From Desulfobacterales bacterium (GTDB taxonomy: Bacteria; Desulfobacterota; Desulfobacteria; Desulfobacterales; Desulfosarcinaceae), in assembly GCA_016218685.1 (NCBI GenBank), contig JACRDD010000020.1:1-64000 (forward strand): a stretch of 64,000 bases of DNA. Direction: 5' to 3'. Position 1 is the stretch's first letter. The number at the start of each line of letters is the position of its first letter. Position numbers and translations under genes: made by a program. Shown here piece after piece: positions 25,501 through 33,488 of this stretch. The notes beneath the pieces were generated by a model, which saw nothing but the letters and a program-made list of their open reading frames with translations, was not told where the DNA came from and made no database searches.

Positions 25501-27584
25501 CCGAAGTCCTGGGCGATGCCGATCGCGGCCTGGCCTTCGGTCAATTGGGCATAGAGCTGACCCAACGTTTTCAGGCCAAGACCATCGAAGGCCGGGTGCA
25601 TCATGTTTACAACGCCATGGTGCGCCATTGGAAAGAACCCGCCCGCAACAGCCTCGAGCCCCTGCACGAAGCTTTCCGGCTCTGTCTGGAACAAGGCGAT
25701 TTCGAATATGCCGCCCACGCCGTGGCCGTGCGGCTGGCCTATGCCTACGAATGCGGCCAGGACCTCAAGCACCTGGCCAACGAACTGATCGAATTCCGGG
25801 CCAGCATGAAACCGCTCAAGCAAGGCCCGCGGGTTTACTATCTGGATTCCATGTTGCAGAGGGTCGATTGTCTGATGGGCAATGCCCCCGATCCGGCCCG
25901 GCTCAAGGGCCCGTACTACGATATCGATGATATGACGCCCAACAACGAGAAGTCCGGCGACAAGAGCCTGGTGATCAGCGATCGCATGAGCCAGATGCTG
26001 CTCTTCTATCACTTCGGGCATCACCGGGAGGCTCTGGCCCTGGCGGGCCAGAAAAATGCCGGAACGAGCGGCGGGGTGCGCGGCATGTACTTCGCCCTGA
26101 CCTATTTTTTGATGGATACCCTGGTCCGTCTGGCCAACGTGCCCGGCGCCGACAAACGCACCCGGCGGGGCTTGCTGCGCAAGGCGGCTTCCAACCATCG
26201 CATGCTCAAACGCTGGGCCAGGATGAATCCGGCCAACGCCTTGAACAAGCAGCGCCTGGTGGAAGCCGAGCGCAAGCGCGTCCTGGGCCGCCACTTCGAA
26301 GCCCATATGCTCTACGACGAATCCATCCGCCTGGCCCGGGGCCAGGGGTTTATCCATGAGGAGGCCCTGGCCTATGAGCTGTGTGGCAGCATGCATGCCC
26401 AGGCCGGCCGCACGACGCTGGGCGATGCCTATCTGGCCAAGGCGCGCGACCTCTATCGCCATTGGGGCGCCCAGGCCAAGGTGGACGACCTGAAACGCCG
26501 TTATCCGCAACTGATCGAAAGACTGCATCCCAAGACGGGTAAAACCACCTCTTTGGCCGCCCCCATGGCCAGCGTCGATGTGGGCTCGCTGATCAAGGCG
26601 CTCAAGGCCATTGCCGAGGAGAAGATCCACAGCCGCATGGTGGAAACCATCATCGCCACCTCCATCGAGTTTGCCGGCGCCCAGCAAGGCATGCTCTTGC
26701 TGCGCAATCCCGGAGGGGTACTCAATATCGAGGGTGAGGCTTCCGTGGACGGCGGCGATCCGCGCATTCTGCAATCCATCCCGCTGACGGCCGCCCGACT
26801 GCCCCTGGCGGTCATCCACTACGTGGCCCGCACCCGGAGCAGTATTGTGATCCATGACGCCCAGCAACCCAGCGATCAGGTACCGGGACTCAACCAGGAC
26901 CCCTATATCAAGGAGCGGGGCATCCGGTCGGTGTTGTGTCTGCCGATCCTGACGGGCAACAAGGAGCAGGGCGATCTGATCGGCATCCTCTACCTGGAGA
27001 ACAACCGCGCCAGCGGCACCTTCACCCAGGAGCGCTTCGATACCCTGGAGATCATCTGCCTGTCGGCCGCCGGCCGTCTGGAGCTGTCGCGCAAGGCGGT
27101 GGTCGACGGCCTCACCGGGCTGTTCAACCACGACTACTTCCAGAATCTGATGAGCCAGGAGTTTGCCTCGGCCCGACGGCACGGCCGGGATCTTTCCATT
27201 ATTCTGATCGACATCGATCACTTCAAGCGCTTCAACGACACCTGGGGCCATCAGGTGGGCGACCAGGTGCTGCGCGAAGTGGCCCAGGTCATCAAGACCG
27301 CCTGCCGCGGCGGCGACACCGTGGCGCGCTATGGCGGCGAAGAGATGGCGGTGATCCTGCCCATGGCCAATTGTGAAAACGCCAGAATCGTGGGCGAACG
27401 CATCCGTGCCTCGGTGGAGGCTCACCGGGTGATGCACAACGAGGAGGCCTTGCAGGTGACCATCAGCCTCGGCCTGTCCATATTGGACAGCGCTGTCCGC
27501 GACAAGGATGCCCTCATCCGCCTGGCCGACACCGCCCTCTACCGCTCCAAGGCCGAGGGCCGCAACCGGCTGACGGTGGCCTGA
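22596..27584 (+). CDS. Giant Ser/Thr kinase - AAA ATPase - GAF - GGDEF signalling protein
   Basis: This 1662-residue protein begins with a eukaryotic-like Ser/Thr kinase at about 15-285 (K48 in VMLKTL, HKDINPSN catalytic loop at about 138, DFG, APE-like SPEQ). An AAA/STAND-like ATPase follows at about 305-600 (SGYSGIGKT Walker A near 339, IFLDDLQWAD Walker B), then a long helical repeat region to about 1290. A GAF domain lies at about 1330-1490 and a GGDEF domain at 1500-1662. The signature reads GGEEM in place of GGEEF. RGGD stands five residues before it, the position of the c-di-GMP inhibitory I-site. Related multidomain kinases usually end in a histidine kinase; here a diguanylate cyclase takes that place. 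No membrane segment is seen. It is a single gene. Confidence 0.92.
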   Translation: MSNVTALDEAVAKDCFPGYEVDAVVFYGDPSRIYRARRRSNGMPVMLKTLRDERTAREASALLKHEFEVAKRLNVSNVIRVFALERHNNLPVIELEDFGGDSLDNIGRLRRFGIEELLGIAIQLCQGLIEIHAANIIHKDINPSNIVYNPATGVAKIIDFGISTYLTREQAALTSPQVFEGSLPYISPEQTGRMNRSIDYRTDFYSLGVTLYELLTGRPLFIVSEPIEWFHCHIAKQPVPPAQIDPAIPAPVSEIVMKLLAKTAEDRYQSAQGIQADLRHCLEELRQTGTIKPFILGGHDTSDRFQIPQRLYGRESEVAQLLLNFERVGRGGSKMILVSGYSGIGKTCLIKEIYKPITERRGHFVSGKFDQLHRNIPYSALAAALRDLVRQLLTEPEEHLAIWRAKILEAVGINGQLMIDLIRELELIIGPQPSPPQVPPLEAEQRFHRAFLRFIQVFCRPEHPLAIFLDDLQWADSASMRLLDLLHRGESGITHLLLIGAYRDNEVQTGHPVALWLKEIRTQESPPDEIRLRPLSIEHLTSMLADTLGADRVGVQSLAQIIDQKTGGNPFFTEEFLKAMHQQGMIVFSRTDGRWVCDMDRIRGQRITDNVVDLMTTKLQRLAPETRRLLELGACIGFRFPLSELAVVTEEKPTVVAQRLRRAIEEGLIAPIGDAYQLIELEQMPDLSEVTVEFAFAHDRIHQAAYALLDHAGRRETHLKIGRLLWQRLTEAEQSEHLFEITNHLDLGLELIDDPAERLALSRLNLAAGRRAKSANAYLPALEYLQMALALLDEDDWKTDYQLALEIHAEAAEGAYLAGAYETMDELLAAGLGHARDLLDKVKFYLVQLSACMARGQLLEAIDLAKPVLAQLGHHYPAKPTMGHILAKLVQLKWRLRGKSMDDLRNLPEMTDPKHRAAMSIGTKIGSAAMFAQPNLLPLMILHGAKVSFEQGHAPESLATYAALGMIFAEVLGDADRGLAFGQLGIELTQRFQAKTIEGRVHHVYNAMVRHWKEPARNSLEPLHEAFRLCLEQGDFEYAAHAVAVRLAYAYECGQDLKHLANELIEFRASMKPLKQGPRVYYLDSMLQRVDCLMGNAPDPARLKGPYYDIDDMTPNNEKSGDKSLVISDRMSQMLLFYHFGHHREALALAGQKNAGTSGGVRGMYFALTYFLMDTLVRLANVPGADKRTRRGLLRKAASNHRMLKRWARMNPANALNKQRLVEAERKRVLGRHFEAHMLYDESIRLARGQGFIHEEALAYELCGSMHAQAGRTTLGDAYLAKARDLYRHWGAQAKVDDLKRRYPQLIERLHPKTGKTTSLAAPMASVDVGSLIKALKAIAEEKIHSRMVETIIATSIEFAGAQQGMLLLRNPGGVLNIEGEASVDGGDPRILQSIPLTAARLPLAVIHYVARTRSSIVIHDAQQPSDQVPGLNQDPYIKERGIRSVLCLPILTGNKEQGDLIGILYLENNRASGTFTQERFDTLEIICLSAAGRLELSRKAVVDGLTGLFNHDYFQNLMSQEFASARRHGRDLSIILIDIDHFKRFNDTWGHQVGDQVLREVAQVIKTACRGGDTVARYGGEEMAVILPMANCENARIVGERIRASVEAHRVMHNEEALQVTISLGLSILDSAVRDKDALIRLADTALYRSKAEGRNRLTVA

Positions 27585-27610
27585 GCACGCAGCCCCAAAA
27601 GGCCGTGTGG

Positions 27611-28870
27611 CTAAAGCAGTTCCCGGTAAACCGCACGCATGCGGTCGAACACCCCGGACCAGGATAAGGGCGCCAGGCGTCCGTCGCCGGCCGCCACCCG
27701 GCCGGCCGCAACCGCGCAGGCCAACTGCCGATTCAAGGCTTCGGCCAGCGCCGCCTCGAAACGGGGAAGATCTTCCGCCACGGGGGTGTCCGCGCCGATG
27801 AGCCGGGGCAGAGCTACGCGCGCCACCACCCCTTGGCCGCACAATCCGGCCGGCATCCAGCCATCGAGCCCCGGCAGGTCGGTCATCACCACCCGGCACC
27901 CGCACGCCAGTGCCTCGATCACCACCAACGGCAACCCCTCGTAGAACGAAGGCAAAACAAAAACGTCGGCCGCTTGCAGCACGGCGGCCAGTTCGGGTTG
28001 GGCGAGCGCGCCCAGGAAAACCACCTGGGGCAGATCGGCGGCTGCCTCGCGGATGGTTTCGGCGCCGGCATCGCCCGATGCGCCCGCCAGGAGCAAGCGG
28101 ACCTTTTTGCCGGCCGGGGCCCGGACCCGCCGCATGGCCGCGATCAGCCAGGGGACCCCCTTGGCGGCGCTGATCTTGCCGGCATAGACGATGGTCAGCG
28201 TCTCCTGCGCCGCGGGTGCAGGGCAGGCGGCGGGCGGGCGGAACAGGTCGTCCCGAAACCCCGCGCCCACGATGCGGATGCGCTCGGCCGGAATGCCATA
28301 GGCCTGCATGATTTGGGCTTTGTTCTCCGCGTGCAGCGCCAGCACCCGGTCCACGGCCGCGCAGGCCGGCCTGACGAAGGGCGCTAACTGGGCGGCGCTC
28401 TTGAGCTGGCGCAGCTCGGTGCCGTGGCTGTAGACGCACAGGGGCGTACGCGGGAAAAGCACCCGGGCCAGGGCCGTCAGCAGCCACAGATGGTTGGATT
28501 GGATGATGTCCGGCGCGAATCCTTCGGTGGCCGCGGCCAGAGCCGCCGCGAACGCCGCCAGATAGCCGTCGCGCATCTCCGGCGTAAAGGTCGAGAAGCG
28601 GGTGGAGACATAGGGCATGACGTCGCTCATGCCGGCAATGGCGAACGGCACCGGCGGGCGGTCGAAGCGCACCGCGAAGATCGCCTCGGGGGTCAGCGGT
28701 GGAATCTCCGGCAGGGGCGCCTGCCCGGGCAGACCGATGACCGCGCGCTGAACATATCCGGCCTGGGCCCCACATCGGACCATGGCCATGAGCGCCACGC
28801 CGCTGCCGGTCTGGCCGGGCTGTTGGGAGAGCAGGTGTAGCACGTTCGGCCGGAAGGAGGCGCCTTGCAT
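27611..28870 (-). CDS. Glycosyltransferase family 4-type (GT-B) protein
   Basis: This protein of about 419 residues has two GT-B Rossmann halves. The N-terminal half has PNVLHLLSQQPGQTGSGVALMAMVRCGAQAGY, and the C-terminal nucleotide-sugar-binding half has TIVYAGKISAAKGVPWLI, VVFLGALAQPELAAVLQAADVFVLPSFYEGLPLVVIEALACGCRVV. The latter contains the E-x7-E motif of family 4 retaining transferases. It would transfer a sugar from a nucleotide or lipid donor to an unknown acceptor at the cytoplasmic membrane face. The ATG at 28870 is chosen over the track start because a GGGGAA site lies five bases before it. It converges on the kinase gene. No other polysaccharide genes are near. Confidence 0.87.
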   Translation of the reverse strand: MQGASFRPNVLHLLSQQPGQTGSGVALMAMVRCGAQAGYVQRAVIGLPGQAPLPEIPPLTPEAIFAVRFDRPPVPFAIAGMSDVMPYVSTRFSTFTPEMRDGYLAAFAAALAAATEGFAPDIIQSNHLWLLTALARVLFPRTPLCVYSHGTELRQLKSAAQLAPFVRPACAAVDRVLALHAENKAQIMQAYGIPAERIRIVGAGFRDDLFRPPAACPAPAAQETLTIVYAGKISAAKGVPWLIAAMRRVRAPAGKKVRLLLAGASGDAGAETIREAAADLPQVVFLGALAQPELAAVLQAADVFVLPSFYEGLPLVVIEALACGCRVVMTDLPGLDGWMPAGLCGQGVVARVALPRLIGADTPVAEDLPRFEAALAEALNRQLACAVAAGRVAAGDGRLAPLSWSGVFDRMRAVYRELL

Positions 28871-29037
28871 CGATGTTCCCCATGGATTGAAGCAGCGGTT
28901 GCGCGCAATGGTCTCCGGCCAACCCGCCGGGATCACGGCGCCTGTGTAAGATCATTTGCAAGCACCCGTCAAGCCTTTCCGACGTTGCGGTAGCGCCGCC
29001 GAAGAGAAGCAAAGCGATTGCCGTCGGCGCGGAAGTA

Positions 29038-30894
29038 CTACGGCCCGAGCAGGCCGATGAAGCAGCCGCCGCCACCGCCACCGCCGCCGCCCGAGGTGTC
29101 GGAAAGGTCGGCGTGGGCGTTGTCCGCCTCGTCGTTCAGGGCCTTGAGCGCATTGAGACGGCCGCCGGTTTGGGAAGTATCGGCCAGGGCATCCACCAGG
29201 TCCACGCTGTCGAGGATCGCGCTTTTCAAGTCGGCGGGCGTCATCTGCGGATCGCGGGATAGCACCAGGGCGGCCACGCCCGAAACCAAGGGGGCGGCCA
29301 TGGAGGTGCCGCTCATGTAGGCGTAGGCCTCTTCATCCGAAACCGCGCTGACGGTCACGTTGTCGATGAGATAGCCGGCCAGGGCGTTGCTGTCGTTGCT
29401 GGTGAAGCGGAAACGGAAGTAGAGCCGGGGGCTGCGGTCCCAGTGGCCCAGATCCGACATGACCAGGGTCCAGTAAGGATAATTTCCGTTAAGGCCCCCA
29501 TATTTGATGGTGCCCCCCACCTGGAGCGGCAGGTTGGACCAGGAGACGGCGTCGGCGGAAACCTCTACATATAGGTAATCCCGGAAGGCCTCGCTGGCGC
29601 CGGTGATCTGAAAGGTTAATCGACAGGCCGTCGCGGCGCTCAAGTCCAAGGAAGGGGACATGGCCCAGTTGTTGGCACCATTGCTGTAGATCTCTTCCGT
29701 GGTCAGGGACAGTACCGGGTTGGACCCGCCGTCGGATTCCAAACGCACATCCCAACTGTCCGGGGTGCCGCCCGTGGTCCAACCGGCCAGGGGCGTGGCG
29801 CTGAAATTTTCCGTCAGCAGACTTTGCCAATCCATGCCCAGGCTGTAAATACGCGATCCCGGGGCCGCCAAATGCACGCTGTGCAGGCCGTAGTTGGAAA
29901 ACCAGGCCAGTTCATCCCGCTGATCGCTGGCCGCCACCGCGATGATGTTTTGCAGGTCGAAACCGGCCGGATAAAACTCATGGCGGTCGGCGTCATCGGC
30001 ATTGTTGCCGGCGGCGCACACGAAGAGGGCATTGGCGCTGGCCATGACATTGTATAAGGAAGAACTGTAACCGCCACTGCCCCAGGAACAGTTGACGATG
30101 CGCGCCCCTTGGGTCAAGGCATAGCCGATGGCCGCGATGGCGTCAGCCACCGTGCCGGTATCGAAACCGTTCATGAAGCGCAGCGGCATGAGGCGCACCT
30201 GCCGGGCCACCCCGGTGATGCCCTTGCCGTTGTCTCCCCGGGCCGCGATGATGCCGGCCACATGGGTGCCATGACCGCTGACGTCCTGGGGGCAGTTGTC
30301 CTCGTCGGCAAAATCCCACCCCTGAAGATCATCCACATAACCGTTTTGGTCATCGTCGATCCCGTTGTCCGCAATCTCGCCGGAATTGGCCCACAGGTTG
30401 GCAGCCAGATCGGGATGGGTCAGATGGCATCCGGTATCCACCACCGCCACCACCACGGGTTCATTGCCGGTGGCCTGTTCCCAGGCCCGCACGGCGTCGA
30501 TATCGGCGCCCGCGGTGCCGATGGTGCCGCTCACGCTCTGGCCGCTGTTGGCCAATGCCCACTGTTGATCGAAGTATGGGTCGTTGGGCAGGCTCTGGGT
30601 GTAAAGCAGGTAGTTGGGCTCGACCAAAACCACATCCGGATCGCCCCCATAGATGGCCAGGGCCTCTGGGACGCTCATGTTTTCGGGCAGGGCCAGTTGC
30701 ACCACCCGGCCCCCGGCCAGGCTGCGCACGGCACGCGCCCCCAGGTCCTGCTCCGAGCGCGTCAACGCCGCGGCGCGAGCTTCGGGCCTGAACTGAATCA
30801 GCACTTCACCGGGTTTGTAGGCCGGCGCCTGGGCTTCGGCGGCCCCTGCCACATACAAGCACAACATCATTGCCAGGAGAACATGGCGGTACAT
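29038..30894 (-). CDS. Secreted subtilisin-like serine protease (S8) with inserted domain and Gly-Cys C-terminus
   Basis: This 618-residue exported protease has a signal peptide (MYRHVLLAMMLCLYVAGAAEA) and an inhibitor-like propeptide (YKPGEVLIQFRPEA...VVLVEPNYLL). Its catalytic triad is Asp153 in VVDTG, His208 in SGHGTHVAGI and Ser at about 531 in SGTSMAAPLVSG. The oxyanion region is CAAGNN. Between it and the serine lies an insert of about 160 residues, beta-rich and jelly-roll-like (DNVTVSAV at its end). The C-terminus is a run of nine glycines, then CFIGLLGP and stop. This looks like the start of a Gly-Cys anchoring tail seen in many Desulfobacterota secreted proteins, but is very short. 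An AAGGAG site lies 12 bases before the ATG. It is a single gene. Confidence 0.9.
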   Translation of the reverse strand: MYRHVLLAMMLCLYVAGAAEAQAPAYKPGEVLIQFRPEARAAALTRSEQDLGARAVRSLAGGRVVQLALPENMSVPEALAIYGGDPDVVLVEPNYLLYTQSLPNDPYFDQQWALANSGQSVSGTIGTAGADIDAVRAWEQATGNEPVVVAVVDTGCHLTHPDLAANLWANSGEIADNGIDDDQNGYVDDLQGWDFADEDNCPQDVSGHGTHVAGIIAARGDNGKGITGVARQVRLMPLRFMNGFDTGTVADAIAAIGYALTQGARIVNCSWGSGGYSSSLYNVMASANALFVCAAGNNADDADRHEFYPAGFDLQNIIAVAASDQRDELAWFSNYGLHSVHLAAPGSRIYSLGMDWQSLLTENFSATPLAGWTTGGTPDSWDVRLESDGGSNPVLSLTTEEIYSNGANNWAMSPSLDLSAATACRLTFQITGASEAFRDYLYVEVSADAVSWSNLPLQVGGTIKYGGLNGNYPYWTLVMSDLGHWDRSPRLYFRFRFTSNDSNALAGYLIDNVTVSAVSDEEAYAYMSGTSMAAPLVSGVAALVLSRDPQMTPADLKSAILDSVDLVDALADTSQTGGRLNALKALNDEADNAHADLSDTSGGGGGGGGGCFIGLLGP

Positions 30895-31038
30895 GGTCGG
30901 CGGTAACTCCTTTGGCGAGCGAATAGGGCTCTTGGCCCGGAACTACTCTGCTATCGGCGTTACCGGAAAAAACTTGATGGATAAGATACGCGCGCCCGAC
31001 GCATGCGGTGCGGACCTAAACCGCGCGTTCGGCGAACT

Positions 31039-31066
31039 CCTTGACACCCATCGATTTTCCCATATA
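31039..31066 (+). promoter_or_regulatory. Sigma70-type promoter for the NtrC-like operon
   Basis: A perfect -35 TTGACA is followed after 16 bases by TATATG as a -10, about 54 bases before the ATG at 31120. It is the best-matching housekeeping promoter I noticed in the window. Confidence 0.55.
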
Positions 31067-31119
31067 TGGTGTTGTCAAAATCATCCGTAATCGCTCGCCA
31101 ACACGACGGCAGGACTCCC

Positions 31120-32547
31120 ATGGGCAAGGCGCTGATCATCGACAGCAACCAGGAGTTGGTCTCCTCCCTTTCAAACCTTCTCAGTTCCATCGGACATACG
31201 GTCTACACGGCCGGCGATCTGACCCAGGGGTGGTCCCAGGCCATGGAGCATGGCGTGGCGGCGGTGGTTTTGGCCTCCCGCCTGCCGGATGGGGATGGCC
31301 TGTCCCTGCTTCCCAAACTGACGCAACTGCCAACCCCGCCCGAGGTGGTGATCCTCGATCGCACCGGCGATATGCAGAGCGCCGAATTCGCATTGGGCAA
31401 TGGGGTGTGGGACTACCTGACAGACTTCCAGGATGTGGAGCCGGTGGCCCTGAGCGTCGATCAAGCCATGCAATACTTAGGGGAAAAGACGGCGGCCGTG
31501 CCGCCGGTGAGCGTCCAACGCGAAAGGATCATCGGCGCCAGCCCCAAAATGAGAACTTGCTTCGCCCTCATGGCCGAGGCGGTGGCCAGCAACATCCACG
31601 CGCTGATCGTGGGTGAAAACGGCAGCGGCAAGGAACTCTTCGCCCGGGCGATCCACTCCAACGGCTCCCGGGCCCGGGTGCGCTCCCTGGAACCGGCGAT
31701 GCGCGCCGCCACCCGCAGGGCCGAGAAGAACTTCGTGGTGGCGGATTGCGAGGCGCTGCCCGAGATTTTGGTGGACAGTGTGCTTTTCGGCCAGGCCAAC
31801 GAAGCTTTCAGCGAAGCCGAAAACGCCCAGAACGGCCTGATCGCCCAGGCCCACGGCGGCACCCTCTTCCTGGATGAAGTCGGCCAGTTGCCACTGTCGA
31901 CCCAGAAGGTGTTGTCACGGGTCTTAAGGGAGCGCTGCTACCGGCCCGTGGGCAGCCGGGACGCCTATGAGAGCAATTTTCGAATGATCGCCGCCACCAG
32001 CCGGGATCTGGATCAACTGACGGCCGAAGGCGGCTTCAGCGCAGAGTTGCTCGACCTGCTGCGCGACGGCCTGATTCTGGAGCTGCCGCCCCTGCGCGCG
32101 CGCGCCGAAGACATCCAGGAGCTGATCCGCCATCACACGCACCGTTTGTGCAAAATTTACCATATCGCGCCCAAGGAGTTCTCCGCCGAGCTGCTCGACA
32201 CCTTGTGCGCATACCCCTGGCCGGGCAACGTCCGCGAGCTGATCCAGGCCATCGATGCCATGCTGGCCATGGCCGGCGACGAAATGACCTTGCATGCCAA
32301 GCACCTGCCCCCCCATTTGCGCATCCAGGTCGTGTGCCGCCAGTTGCAGGAACCCAGGGTCAATGTGATTCCCAAACAGTCGGCCGCCGCGTTGCCCGAT
32401 TTCAAAACCTTTCAGATGGAGGCCGAGCGCCGGTATCTGGAAGAGCTGCTGGGGCTCACGGGCCGCAACATCTCCCGCGCCTGCGCGATTTCGGGAATCT
32501 CCCGCCCGCGCCTGGGCGAGATGATCGCCAAATACAATTTGAAGTAG
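31120..32547 (+). CDS. NtrC-family AAA+ response regulator-like protein lacking the GAFTGA loop and receiver Asp
   Basis: This 475-residue protein has the three NtrC parts: an N-terminal receiver-like domain (ALIIDSNQELVSSLS, then VVLASRLPDGDGLSLL), a central AAA+ domain (GENGSGKE Walker A, GGTLFLDEVGQLP Walker B, ATSRDLDQL, WPGNVREL) and a C-terminal Fis-type helix-turn-helix (NISRACAISGISRPRLGEMIAKY). Two key features are missing. The phospho-acceptor aspartate before RLPDG reads Ala-Ser, and the sigma54-contacting GAFTGA loop reads EAFSEA. So it probably binds DNA and nucleotide but does not activate sigma54 in the usual phosphorylation-dependent way. ATG 31120 with CAGGA upstream is preferred to the track start. 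It is first gene of a three-gene operon. Confidence 0.85.
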   Translation: MGKALIIDSNQELVSSLSNLLSSIGHTVYTAGDLTQGWSQAMEHGVAAVVLASRLPDGDGLSLLPKLTQLPTPPEVVILDRTGDMQSAEFALGNGVWDYLTDFQDVEPVALSVDQAMQYLGEKTAAVPPVSVQRERIIGASPKMRTCFALMAEAVASNIHALIVGENGSGKELFARAIHSNGSRARVRSLEPAMRAATRRAEKNFVVADCEALPEILVDSVLFGQANEAFSEAENAQNGLIAQAHGGTLFLDEVGQLPLSTQKVLSRVLRERCYRPVGSRDAYESNFRMIAATSRDLDQLTAEGGFSAELLDLLRDGLILELPPLRARAEDIQELIRHHTHRLCKIYHIAPKEFSAELLDTLCAYPWPGNVRELIQAIDAMLAMAGDEMTLHAKHLPPHLRIQVVCRQLQEPRVNVIPKQSAAALPDFKTFQMEAERRYLEELLGLTGRNISRACAISGISRPRLGEMIAKYNLK

Positions 32548-32570
32548 ATGCATATTTGGAAAGCCCGCAA

Positions 32571-32963
32571 ATGATCCTTTTCTACGCCGCCGAAAAAGAT
32601 CGCATCGCCACGACCCTGGAAGGTGTCGTGGCCCAACGCATGCCCCAACGCCACCTGGTGCATTGCCGTTCCCTGGCGCAGTTGGACAAGCGCCTGCGCC
32701 GGCCGAGCCACAACGTGGAGATCCTGCTGCTCTATATCGCCAATGCCATCGAGATCCGTCATCTTTCCGCCATGCGGCCGCTGCTGGCGGATATGAAGCT
32801 GGTGCTGGTGCTGCCCGACCGCAATGCCGACATCATCGCCTGGGCCCACAAGTTGAGCCCCCGCTTTATCGCCTATGCCGATGATGGGTTGGAGCAGGCT
32901 GGCGCGGTCATGGAAAAAATGCTGCTGGCCCAGAAGGTGGTGGCCCTGCGTGCAGCCCGCTGA
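32571..32963 (+). CDS. Small receiver-like protein of unknown function
   Basis: This 130-residue protein starts at ATG 32571 (GGAAAG ribosome site), inside a longer track ORF. It alternates strands and helices: MILFYAAEKDRIATTLEGVV, VEILLLYIANAIEIRHL, MKLVLVLPDRNADIIAWAHKL, PRFIAYADDGLEQAGAVMEKM. This pattern is like a degenerate response-regulator receiver with no acidic pocket or clear phospho-Asp. It lies 23 bases after the NtrC-like gene and 12 bases before an exported-protein gene. Its size and position suggest a partner of the degenerate regulator, perhaps a phosphorylation-independent interaction module. No family was recognised with confidence. Confidence 0.65.
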   Translation: MILFYAAEKDRIATTLEGVVAQRMPQRHLVHCRSLAQLDKRLRRPSHNVEILLLYIANAIEIRHLSAMRPLLADMKLVLVLPDRNADIIAWAHKLSPRFIAYADDGLEQAGAVMEKMLLAQKVVALRAAR

Positions 32964-32975
32964 AGGTAAGACGCC

Positions 32976-33473
32976 ATGCAATTTCCAAAAACGATACTGA
33001 TTTTGCTTCTTCCGCTGCTGGCCGGCGCGCTGCTTGCGGGTCAGACCCAGGCCCAAGGACAGATTCAGCTCCGCAACATCATCGAGATGGAGGTGGAGAG
33101 TGTCAATGCGGCCGGGCAAAAGGAAACCTACCGCATTCCGGTGGAGACGGCCGAACCCGGCACGCGCCTGATTTACAGCATTCATTATAAAAATGCCGGA
33201 TCGGAACAAGCGGTAAACGCGGTGATCACCACGCCCTTGCCCGCCAAGGTTATTTATCAGGAAGGTTCGGCCCAGGGTACGGGCACCAGCATCACCTTCT
33301 CCATCGACGGCGGCCGGACCTACCATCCGCCCGCGCAGCTCCTCATCAAGGACGCATCCGGGCGAAAGTTTCCGGCCCAGCCCAGCGACTACACCCACAT
33401 TCGCTGGCAGTTCGAAAATCCTCTGGCTCCGGGCGCCACAGGCCTGGTGAGTTACCGGGCGATTCTAAAGTAG
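32976..33473 (+). CDS. Exported protein with DUF11-like beta domain
   Basis: This 165-residue protein has signal peptide MQFPKTILILLLPLLAGALLAGQTQAQ. The mature part, with EPGTRLIYSIHYKNAGSEQAVNAVITTPLPAKVIYQEGSA and a C-terminal IRWQFENPLAPGATGLVSYRAILK, reads like one copy of the DUF11/conserved-repeat immunoglobulin-like domain found in surface proteins. That suggests an envelope or periplasmic role with no enzymatic site. It is the last gene of the operon begun by the NtrC-like regulator (12 bases after the previous stop). It converges on a thioesterase gene 15 bases away. Confidence 0.72.
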   Translation: MQFPKTILILLLPLLAGALLAGQTQAQGQIQLRNIIEMEVESVNAAGQKETYRIPVETAEPGTRLIYSIHYKNAGSEQAVNAVITTPLPAKVIYQEGSAQGTGTSITFSIDGGRTYHPPAQLLIKDASGRKFPAQPSDYTHIRWQFENPLAPGATGLVSYRAILK

Positions 33474-33488
33474 TCAAAAATACTTCCT

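Noticed and set aside
24780-29081. 1433-residue ORF on the minus strand
   Set aside because: It is an antisense open frame across the GC-rich kinase and then out of frame with the glycosyltransferase; the kinase on the plus strand and the GT frame both have clear domains.
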